A stretch of 64,000 nt of DNA from JAVBLP01 sp031553505 (GTDB lineage Bacteria; Elusimicrobiota; Endomicrobiia; Endomicrobiales; Endomicrobiaceae), in assembly GCA_031553505.1 (NCBI GenBank), contig JAVBLP010000007.1, positions 73,835 through 137,834 on the forward strand, in the 5' to 3' direction. Under the pieces are notes generated by a model. It was not told the origin of the DNA. It made no database searches and worked only from the letters and a program-made list of their open reading frames with translations. Below, piece by piece: positions 8,252 to 14,945 of this stretch. Every line of letters starts with the position of its first letter. Position 1 is the first letter of the stretch. The translations under genes and the position numbers were made by a program.

Positions 8252-9385
8252 TTATAAGTATTTTTCTATTGCTTTAATTACTTCTTCCGGCATTATGCCT
8301 TTCATGCAGTTATCAACTATGCCGCATTCCTGCTTATAGCAGCCTACGCAGGCTTTTTCAGATTGTATTTTGGTTCCTCTGCCGTAAACTTCTATTTCCG
8401 CGATTGACGTAGGCCCGAAAAGCGCTACTATATTCTTTTTAAGCCCCGCTGCCGCGTGAAGCGCCATCGTGTCCCCGCAGAGAATAATGTCGCAAAGGTT
8501 TATCATCGCGAAAAAATCCGGTACGGAGTTTCTTATTCCGGTGGAATACACATTCGGTATGTTTTCATTTAATATTATATTGATATCCTGCTCATCTTCC
8601 GTTCCGCCAAGAAGCAAAATAATATGGCCTTGTTCAGCAAAGTATTTTGCCGTTTTGATAAAGCCTTCATTTGTCCATTTTTTAAGTCTCCATCTTTTTC
8701 CGGCTCCGGGATTAATTCCGATTATTTTTTTATCCGTTTTAATGTTGTTGTTTTTTAGAAAGTTTTGCGCTTTTTCAACGGACGCTTCCGAGAGCGTAAC
8801 CATAATTTCATAGTTGTCTTTAGGCAGATTTGTAATTTTTGACATCCAGCGCTGGTAAGTTTCTTTGTTGGCTTTTTTCAGCTCATCGTAAGCGCTCATT
8901 TTAAGCCATTTGCCGGCGTATTGGTTTGAAACCGTAATATTTCTTTTGTTATCCATTGAATAGCCGAGGATTGTTTCATTGTTTGAAAGTTTGGCTAGCG
9001 CCAGGCTTTCCGGCGCGAGGTCAAGGTTTATAACGACGTCATAGAAGTTTTTCGCAAGGGTTTCCGTAACTTTGCCGTCATTTGGTATTATTTCGTCAAT
9101 TAACGCATTGCCTTCCAAAACTCCTGCATTGTTAACGTTGACAACCCAGGATATTCGGCTTTTAGGGTATAAATCTTTCAAACCCTGAAGCATAAAGGTA
9201 GTCCTTAAAACATCGCCCATAGCGCCGAGTTTTACTATAAGAATGCGTACAAAATCCGTTTTTTCTGATGATTTTTTATATTTGCCGCATTCGGGGCAGT
9301 GCGTATCGTTGTTTTTTTGATACACGCAAGGTCTGTCCAGCGGAAAATGAATGCAGTCTGTGTAGACGGTAAATTTTTCGTTCAT
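8252..9385 (-). CDS. Glycosyltransferase family 9 (heptosyltransferase-like) with cysteine-rich ends
   Basis: The 377-residue protein has the GT9 fold of ADP-heptose:LPS heptosyltransferases: RILIVKLGAMGDVLRTTFM near residue 47, GINPGAGKRWRLKKW in the middle, and the C-terminal GDTMALHAAAGLKKNIVALF nucleotide-sugar site. Unlike classical WaaC/WaaF it has an N-terminal cysteine cluster (C10, C20, C31, C34) and a C-terminal cluster (CVGCYKQECG plus C near DNC). The eight cysteines look metal-binding. It heads the minus-strand glycosylation operon and has its own promoter. The exact acceptor is unknown. Confidence 0.8.
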   Translation of the reverse strand: MNEKFTVYTDCIHFPLDRPCVYQKNNDTHCPECGKYKKSSEKTDFVRILIVKLGAMGDVLRTTFMLQGLKDLYPKSRISWVVNVNNAGVLEGNALIDEIIPNDGKVTETLAKNFYDVVINLDLAPESLALAKLSNNETILGYSMDNKRNITVSNQYAGKWLKMSAYDELKKANKETYQRWMSKITNLPKDNYEIMVTLSEASVEKAQNFLKNNNIKTDKKIIGINPGAGKRWRLKKWTNEGFIKTAKYFAEQGHIILLLGGTEDEQDINIILNENIPNVYSTGIRNSVPDFFAMINLCDIILCGDTMALHAAAGLKKNIVALFGPTSIAEIEVYGRGTKIQSEKACVGCYKQECGIVDNCMKGIMPEEVIKAIEKYL

Positions 9386-9394
9386 AATTCAATA

Positions 9395-9423
9395 AAAATA
9401 GCAAATTTTTAAAATAGGGTCAA
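9395..9423 (-). promoter_or_regulatory. Promoter of the GT9 gene, start-proximal
   Basis: On the minus strand TTGACC (9418-9423), a 17-base spacer and TATTTT (9395-9400) form a sigma70-type promoter. Only 9 bases separate the -10 box from the ATG at 9385, and no Shine-Dalgarno sequence is present, so the mRNA should have a leader of only two to three bases. Confidence 0.55.
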
Positions 9424-9530
9424 ATGACGCGCCTGACAATACATTTTTTAGGATTTATTATTTAAAATATACCAACTTTGCCGTTACATTGAGTGTTAGC
9501 CTTATTTGGTAGAATTAACGCCTAAATCTA

Positions 9531-10077
9531 ATGAATGATATTAAAGCGTTATCAAAACTTATAAAATCCGGTATTAATTCTGATATTGATGATCCCGACG
9601 GATGGACCGCTGATGTATGCAAGCTGTCAAAATAATCAAGAAATTGTTGATATATTGATTAAAGCTGGTGCCAGAATAGATAAATTAGAGAGATCTGCTA
9701 GAATGGCTTTAATAAATTCCTCGATTATGGGGCATAAAGAAATTGTTGAAATATTGCTTAATGCAAAAGCTGCCCCGAATATAGAAGATAACGACGGTTA
9801 CACAGCTTTAATTTTGTCTTCAGATATCGGGCACAAAGAAATTGTTAAAAAGTTGCTTAAGGCTAAAGCTGATCCGAATATACAAAGCACATTTGGTTTT
9901 ACTGCTTTAATGTGGGCTTCAGAACATGGTGACAAAGAAGCTGTTAATATGTTGCTGAGAGCTAATGCCGACACCAGTATACAAGATAGAAATGGTGAAA
10001 CAGCTTTAGTGTTAGCTTTAAAAAACGGACATAAAGAAATCGTTGAAATTCTTAAAAAAGCAGGCGCGCAAAAATAA
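9531..10077 (+). pseudogene. Ankyrin-repeat protein gene with a frameshift near 9609
   Basis: From the ATG at 9531 the frame reads MNDIKALSKLIKSGINSDI and reaches DPDGWTA, then leaves the ankyrin pattern and stops after 34 codons. The +1 frame, open from 9586 to 10077, resumes exactly with LMYASCQNNQEIVDILIKAG. Together they reconstruct the standard ankyrin phrase DGWTALMYA, so two bases were lost (or one gained) near 9609-9610. Downstream, four to five regular 33-residue repeats are intact (GYTALILSSDIGHKEIV and similar). The result is either a real pseudogene, programmed frameshifting or an assembly error. An internal ATG could give a shorter functional protein from about 9586. No signal peptide is visible. 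Confidence 0.7.
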
Positions 10078-10110
10078 CTGCAGCTTGGAAAATCTTTAAA
10101 AACCTGAAAT

Positions 10111-10139
10111 TTGACAAAAAACAAAAATGTTGTTATAAT
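10111..10139 (+). promoter_or_regulatory. Consensus sigma70 promoter of the initiator tRNA gene
   Basis: TTGACA (10111-10116), exactly 17 bases, then TATAAT (10134-10139): a perfect match to the housekeeping consensus. It sits 20 bases upstream of the tRNA. Confidence 0.9.
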
Positions 10140-10159
10140 TGCTTATCATTTTAATAAAT

Positions 10160-10233
10160 CGCGGGGTGGAGCAGCTCGGTAGCTCGTCAGGCTCATAACC
10201 TGAAGGCCGCAGGTTCAAATCCTGCCCCCGCAA
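10160..10233 (+). tRNA. Initiator tRNA-fMet (CAU)
   Basis: The cloverleaf folds with anticodon CAT at 10194-10196. The initiator hallmarks are a C1:A72 mismatch (10160 with 10232) and an A11:U24 pair in the D stem. The anticodon stem is U-C-A-G-G with C-C-U-G-A, so the usual three consecutive G:C pairs are reduced to A29:U41 plus two G:C pairs. CCA is not encoded. It has its own consensus promoter and terminator. Confidence 0.93.
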
Positions 10234-10243
10234 AATAAAATTC

Positions 10244-10269
10244 AAACGACCTTAAACGGTCGTTTTTTT
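10244..10269 (+). terminator. Factor-independent terminator after tRNA-fMet
   Basis: An 8-base stem AAACGACC (10244-10251) with GGTCGTTT (10258-10265), a 6-base loop and a run of T. Confidence 0.85.
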
Positions 10270-10359
10270 ATTGTAACATAATAAAATTATTGATCTTGTG
10301 GGAGGTGCTGCCTCATTCTGAAGCATTGCATCTGCCGGATAACTGTCAGCGCGCGCAGC

Positions 10360-10388
10360 TTGCTGTGCAGGCGGCCATTTAGTATAAT
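10360..10388 (+). promoter_or_regulatory. Start-proximal promoter of the YhcH-like gene
   Basis: TTGCTG (10360-10365), 17 bases, TATAAT (10383-10388). The ATG lies only 9 bases after the -10 box and there is no Shine-Dalgarno sequence, predicting a leader of two or three bases. Confidence 0.65.
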
Positions 10389-10397
10389 TTAGCGCAT

Positions 10398-10856
10398 ATG
10401 ATAATAGACAGCATTAAAAACACGCAATTTTATCTGAAAAGTTTTCCGTGGATGGAGAAAGCTTTTAATTTTATTGAAAAATCCGTATCGAAAGACGCGG
10501 CTGAAAAGAAATATGAAATTGACGATAATATGTATGCTGTTATAGAAACATCTTTGCCAAAAAAGCCTGAAGAACAAAAACTTGAAGCGCATAAAAAATA
10601 CATTGACTTGCAGTACATAATACAAGGTCAGGATGTTATGGGCTGGCAGTATCTGGCTGACTGTAAAAAACTCTTTTTAGATTATAATGAAACAAAAGAT
10701 ATTGAATTTTACGCTGATGATTTTAAATTGAAGTTTATGCTGCGCCAAGGCGAATTTGCCGTATTTTTCCCTAAAGACGCGCATGCGCCGTTATGCGGCG
10801 AAGCGCCGGTAAAAAAGTGTATAGTGAAAATTAACGCGGAGCTTATCGGATTATGA
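10398..10856 (+). CDS. YhcH/YjgK/YiaL family protein
   Basis: The 152-residue protein has the family core EAHKKYIDLQYIIQGQDVMG and the C-terminal AVFFPKDAHAPLCGEAPVKK, whose histidines and acidic residues form the cupin-like metal site of this family (EbgC/NanQ-like). Characterised members act on sugars as anomerases or accessory proteins. It heads a run with a start-proximal promoter and overlaps the next gene by 4 bases (ATGA). No partner sugar operon is adjacent, so the substrate is open. Confidence 0.75.
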   Translation: MIIDSIKNTQFYLKSFPWMEKAFNFIEKSVSKDAAEKKYEIDDNMYAVIETSLPKKPEEQKLEAHKKYIDLQYIIQGQDVMGWQYLADCKKLFLDYNETKDIEFYADDFKLKFMLRQGEFAVFFPKDAHAPLCGEAPVKKCIVKINAELIGL

Positions 10857-12319
10857 AGAAGTTTATCGCTGCTTTGTTTGTTATGTTAATGCCTTTTTCA
10901 GCTTCCGCTGATATGTTTTCAAGTGCCGCTTTAGGCACTAAAACCGCCACGTTTTTAAAAATGCCTGTCAGCGCGAGGGCAATCGGCATGGGTGACGCAT
11001 TTACTTCATATTCGCGCGGTTTTTCAGATATGATTTACTGGAACCCAGCTGGCATAGCTGCCTTAACAAAAAAAGAAGTTTCTTTTATGTATTCGTCTTC
11101 ATTTGAAGACATAACCTATGAGTGGATATCCTTTGCGCTTCCTACAATATACGGCACTTTCGGCGCCGCGCTGCAGCATCTTTCTTATGGGACTATGTAC
11201 GGTAAAGATGAAGACGGCGATCCTACTTATGATTTTTCTCCTTATGACCTTGCCGTTTACCTGTCATACGCAAGATTTTATGAATTTGATAATTCTTCAA
11301 GGCTTGATTACGGTTTAAATTTGAAATACATATACTCAAAAATAGAAGAATCTGCTTCGGCTTTTGCCGTTGACGCCGGAGCGATTTACACATTAAGCGA
11401 CGCGGTTACTTCTTTTGGCGCGGTATTGCAGAATGCCGGTACGACAATGACGTTTAATGAAAAAAATGAAGAACTTCCGCTTGCCGTAAAAATCGGCGCT
11501 TCAAGGTTCTTTTTTGAAACGCTTTTGCTTTCCCTTGATATTAACTTCCCTTCAGATAATGACGTTTATCCTTCGGCAGGAGCTGAATACGGTTTGAGAG
11601 TAGCCGAAGATGCCGATATTTTCTTTAGAATGGGTTATGACGCGAGGCAAAAAGACGCCCCGGGTTTTGCAGGTTTAAATGCGGGCGCCGGCATAAGTTA
11701 TAAAGATTATACTTTCGACTATGCTTTTTCTCCAAACGGCGACTTGGGCTCCTCTCACAGGGTTTCTGCCGGCATAAAATTTGGGAAAGAACTGACTATA
11801 GAAGAAAGGGAAAAACTCCCGGTTTCCAAAAAATCATCTTACAACTACGCCCCTTTGGTGCAGGCTCCGGTTGAAGAAAATGAATACGCGGACAGGGAAA
11901 CCATAGTAAGGCAGCAAAAAGAAGAAAGAATTATGCACAATGAAAGTATATTATCCGCTGTGGTTATGGACTTTACTTCCTCCAATGTTGCGGAAAGCGA
12001 AAGGAACGCTTTTGCGGAAATGCTCAGAAAGCAGCTTTACGAAACCGAAAAGTTTAAAGTTGAAGCCTCTGTTTCCTCTAAATCGGAAAGTATAGCATCC
12101 TCACAGGATTTAAAGAATATATTTAAAAGAACCTCGTCTGATTTAATAATATTGTGTAATGCTTCCAAAAGAAGCGGAAAGCTTGCATTTGATTTAACCA
12201 TATACGATTCAAAATTAAACGAAACCAAATATACTGTCAGCGCGGAAGACTCTTTCAGGGACGTGCAGCTTAAGTTTAAAAAGTTTGCCGAAAAATTTGC
12301 GCAGGACATGTATCAATAA
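10853..12319 (+). CDS. PorV/PorQ-family outer-membrane barrel fused to a TolB-like C-terminal domain
   Basis: The 488-residue protein has a signal peptide (about 1-19). A PorV/UPF0164-type barrel follows, with the diagnostic FLKMPVSARAIGMGDAF and DMIYWNPAGIA segments and paired strands to about residue 320. After a charged linker, residues about 365-488 form an alpha/beta domain opening VVMDFTSSNVAESERNAFAE, like the periplasmic TolB-N/FlgO/CsgG-related domains. PorV in Bacteroidota binds SprA in the type 9 secretion translocon, and a SprA-like protein lies at 55327-60675. The barrel call is firm; the C-terminal fold is moderately supported; the secretion role is inference. Confidence 0.75.
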   Translation: MKKFIAALFVMLMPFSASADMFSSAALGTKTATFLKMPVSARAIGMGDAFTSYSRGFSDMIYWNPAGIAALTKKEVSFMYSSSFEDITYEWISFALPTIYGTFGAALQHLSYGTMYGKDEDGDPTYDFSPYDLAVYLSYARFYEFDNSSRLDYGLNLKYIYSKIEESASAFAVDAGAIYTLSDAVTSFGAVLQNAGTTMTFNEKNEELPLAVKIGASRFFFETLLLSLDINFPSDNDVYPSAGAEYGLRVAEDADIFFRMGYDARQKDAPGFAGLNAGAGISYKDYTFDYAFSPNGDLGSSHRVSAGIKFGKELTIEEREKLPVSKKSSYNYAPLVQAPVEENEYADRETIVRQQKEERIMHNESILSAVVMDFTSSNVAESERNAFAEMLRKQLYETEKFKVEASVSSKSESIASSQDLKNIFKRTSSDLIILCNASKRSGKLAFDLTIYDSKLNETKYTVSAEDSFRDVQLKFKKFAEKFAQDMYQ

Positions 12320-12330
12320 AGGATGCTGAA

Positions 12331-12891
12331 ATGATTATAGGTTTAACCGGCTCATATTGTTCCGGTAAAGATACTGTCGCCGATTATATAGTAAAAAAAC
12401 ACGCTTTCGGGCATTATTCGCTTTCGGATATTATAAGGGAAGTTATGATAAAAGAAGGCATTGATACTACAAGGGAAAACCTCATATCTTTCGGCACAAA
12501 GCTAAGGGCGGATAACGGAAACGGCATTCTTGCGAAAAAAGCTTTAGAGAAGATGGAAGAAGGCGAAAACTACTGCATTACTTCAATAAGGCACCCTGAC
12601 GAAGTTAATGAATTGAGAAAAAGAAAAGATTTTATACTGGTAAACGTTGACGCTCCTGTTAATATACGTTTTGCCAGAATGCAGTCCAGAAAAAGGCCCG
12701 GAGACCCGAAGACGCTTGAAAAATTTATTGAGCTTGAAAAGAGAGAATCCCAAAGCCAGGGATCGGGACAGCAGCTTGCAAAAACCGCAGAAATGGCGGA
12801 TATAACATTTATAAACGATTCAGACAGTTTAGACGCCCTTCATAACTCCGTTGACGCTCTTCTTCATAAGCTTTCCGCAATGGTAAAGTAA
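12331..12891 (+). CDS. P-loop nucleotide kinase-like protein (dephospho-CoA kinase/UPF0200-like)
   Basis: The 186-residue protein opens with a P-loop in IIGLTGSYCSGKDTVADYI, followed by a base- or nucleotide-contacting SLSDIIREVMIKEG, a Walker B-like YCITSIRHPDEV and a lid with RMQSRKRPGD. The order resembles dephospho-CoA kinase and the archaeal-type UPF0200 kinases rather than thymidylate or adenylate kinase. The substrate cannot be assigned. It ends 1 base before the ATG of the flavoprotein gene, and AAAGGA precedes its own start. Confidence 0.65.
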   Translation: MIIGLTGSYCSGKDTVADYIVKKHAFGHYSLSDIIREVMIKEGIDTTRENLISFGTKLRADNGNGILAKKALEKMEEGENYCITSIRHPDEVNELRKRKDFILVNVDAPVNIRFARMQSRKRPGDPKTLEKFIELEKRESQSQGSGQQLAKTAEMADITFINDSDSLDALHNSVDALLHKLSAMVK

Positions 12892-12892
12892 T

Positions 12893-14134
12893 ATGCAGGA
12901 TGTTCTTGACGTTTTAATTATCGGAGCCGGCCCCGCGGGAATGATGGCGGCTGTGCAGTCCGGCAAAAGCGGCTTAAAAACCGTAATACTGGAAAAAAAA
13001 TCACGTCTGGGAATAAAGCTGTCCATAACAGGCAAAGGACGCTGCAATATTACAAACAGCGCTGACATAAAAGAGTTTGCCGCGTGTTTCAGAAACGGTA
13101 AATTTTTGTACAGCAGCCTTCAAAACTTTCCGAATACAGAACTCATAACTTTTTTTGAAAATCTCGGCGTTCCGTGTGCTCTTGAAAGGGGCGGGCGCTA
13201 CTTTCCCTCAAGCGGGAAAGCGCAGGATATAGTTGACGCATTAACAAAAGAAGTTAAAAAATACGCCAAAATTATAACATCGTTTGAAGTAGTAAACGTT
13301 ACAAAAGAATCCGGCGGACTATTTCTTGTGCAAGGAAAAGATTTGTCATTTTCGGCTAAAAATGTGATAGTTGCAAGCGGGGGGCTTTCTTACCCTTCAA
13401 CAGGCTCAACAGGAGACGGCTATAAAATAGCTAAATCGTTCGGGCATACGGTAAACAGGCTTTCCGCGGCTTTGGTTCCCGTGATACTTGAAAGCAGATA
13501 CTTAAATGAATTAAAAGGGCTTAAATTAAAAAATGTAGAAGTTTCGGTTATTGATAATGACAAATTTATAGCAAAAGAATTTGGCGAAGCGGAGTTTACA
13601 GTTTTTGGCGCGGATGGCCCCGTTATTTTGACTTTAAGCGCTGTTATATCCGAAAAAATAAATCATTCTAAAATGTATTTATCGTTTAATTTAAAGCCTG
13701 CTTTGTCAAAAGAGCAGCTTAATAACAGAATTTTAAAAGAACTTGATACTTTTGGCCATAATACGATAAAAGAAATGTTAAAAGAGATGCTGCCGCTGCA
13801 GCTTATAAAACCGTTTATAAATTTCTGCGGCATAACAACGGACAAAAAATGCTCCCAGATAAACAAAAATGAAAGGGAAAAAATGATTCAAAGTTTTTTT
13901 GACATCAGATTTGCCGTAAAAGGCGTAAAAGACATAAAAGAAGCCATAGTTACAAGAGGCGGAGTTAATACCGATGAAATAAATCAAAAAACAATGGAAT
14001 CTAAGCTTGTTAAAGGCTTGTTTTTCTGCGGGGAAGTTATAGATATTGACGCACCTACAGGCGGTTTTAACCTGCAGGCTGCGTTTTCGACCGGTTACGC
14101 GGCAGGCAGTAGGGCTGGAGGAAATAAGAAATGA
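12893..14134 (+). CDS. HI0933/YhiN (BaiN) family FAD-dependent oxidoreductase
   Basis: The 413-residue flavoprotein has an N-terminal dinucleotide motif in VLIIGAGPAGMMAAVQSGKS, the family segment LSITGKGRCNITN, and a C-terminal FAD-contacting FFCGEVIDIDAPTGGFNLQ. These are hallmarks of the HI0933-like family, whose physiological substrates are mostly unknown. It is packed between the P-loop kinase (1-base gap) and a small membrane protein (4-base overlap), so the run from 10398 to 14403 is probably one transcript. Confidence 0.82.
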   Translation: MQDVLDVLIIGAGPAGMMAAVQSGKSGLKTVILEKKSRLGIKLSITGKGRCNITNSADIKEFAACFRNGKFLYSSLQNFPNTELITFFENLGVPCALERGGRYFPSSGKAQDIVDALTKEVKKYAKIITSFEVVNVTKESGGLFLVQGKDLSFSAKNVIVASGGLSYPSTGSTGDGYKIAKSFGHTVNRLSAALVPVILESRYLNELKGLKLKNVEVSVIDNDKFIAKEFGEAEFTVFGADGPVILTLSAVISEKINHSKMYLSFNLKPALSKEQLNNRILKELDTFGHNTIKEMLKEMLPLQLIKPFINFCGITTDKKCSQINKNEREKMIQSFFDIRFAVKGVKDIKEAIVTRGGVNTDEINQKTMESKLVKGLFFCGEVIDIDAPTGGFNLQAAFSTGYAAGSRAGGNKK

Positions 14135-14403
14135 GTATTTTTGAAGCGGTTATGATGTTATGTTTTGGTTTCGCGTGGCCTTTTTCAATACGCAAATCGT
14201 ATGTATCAAGAAGCAATAAAGGAAAAAGTATATGGTTTTTGATAATAGTGCTTTTTGGCTATACTTGCGGCATAATCCATAAAATTTTTTATAATTACGA
14301 CAATGTAATCTTTCTTTACGCGTTAAACTTCAGCTTAGTGCTTACCGATACTTTTATTTATTTTAGAAATTACAGAATCACGAAAAATCAGTCTGCTTTA
14401 TAA
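14131..14403 (+). CDS. Small three-segment membrane protein, uncharacterised
   Basis: The 90-residue protein has three hydrophobic segments (about 5-18, 31-50, 58-77) and a conserved-looking FGFAWPFSIRKSYVSRSNKG N-terminal stretch. I have seen this pattern in uncharacterised families from anaerobes but cannot assign a function. Its ATG overlaps the flavoprotein stop (ATGA), so it is translationally coupled. Confidence 0.6.
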   Translation: MSIFEAVMMLCFGFAWPFSIRKSYVSRSNKGKSIWFLIIVLFGYTCGIIHKIFYNYDNVIFLYALNFSLVLTDTFIYFRNYRITKNQSAL

Positions 14404-14413
14404 CGGATAACGA

Positions 14414-14442
14414 TTGAAAAATCAATGTAAAATTTATATAAT
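14414..14442 (+). promoter_or_regulatory. Sigma70-type promoter of the 14463 lipoprotein run
   Basis: TTGAAA (14414-14419), 17 bases, TATAAT (14437-14442). The predicted leader to the ATG at 14463 is about 14 bases with no recognisable Shine-Dalgarno sequence. It probably starts the carbohydrate run that follows. Confidence 0.65.
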
Positions 14443-14462
14443 CGCTTTATTCGTGAATTGAT

Positions 14463-14915
14463 ATGAGCAGATATTTAATTTTATTATTAACTTTCATTTT
14501 GCTTTCAGGATGCGCTTCTTCAAAAGGCTTCAAAGCAGATATAAACAGAAGCTATGAAAGCGGAGCGATTCTTTTAACTTCGCTTTTTTCGGAAAGCGCT
14601 TTTATGCCTGACATAGAAGCGGTACAGGTTGAATTTTTAGAAAAAGACAGAATTACGGAAGAATCCCGTGAAAGCGCTAAAAATTTTTCTTACAATGTAT
14701 TGGAATACGCCGGATATGAAGTTTTTGTGGAGATAATTTTTCCAAAAGATGAAAATACGGATTATCAAAAACTTTCGGAAAAACGTTTTGAAAAGGTGAA
14801 AAAGCTTCTTGTAAAGTACGGAATAGCGAAAAACAAAATATTTTTTGAAGGGTATTCGGTACAGGAGTCAGGCGAAAACATAGCCGTGGTGGAAGCCGAA
14901 TTATGGAAGGAATAA
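14463..14915 (+). CDS. Lipoprotein with an OmpA-like C-terminal segment
   Basis: The 150-residue protein has a lipoprotein signal with lipobox LSGC (cysteine at about residue 17). The C-terminal half (EKRFEKVKKLLVKYGIAKNK followed by IFFEGYSVQ) resembles the OmpA/MotB peptidoglycan-binding fold, where the helix precedes a strand with G.G/Y. The arginine typical of that motif is not obvious, so peptidoglycan binding is uncertain. It is first after a clear promoter and precedes the GH94-type gene by 30 bases. Confidence 0.55.
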   Translation: MSRYLILLLTFILLSGCASSKGFKADINRSYESGAILLTSLFSESAFMPDIEAVQVEFLEKDRITEESRESAKNFSYNVLEYAGYEVFVEIIFPKDENTDYQKLSEKRFEKVKKLLVKYGIAKNKIFFEGYSVQESGENIAVVEAELWKE

Positions 14916-14945
14916 GCAGCAAAAATATATCAGGAGACTTTTAAA

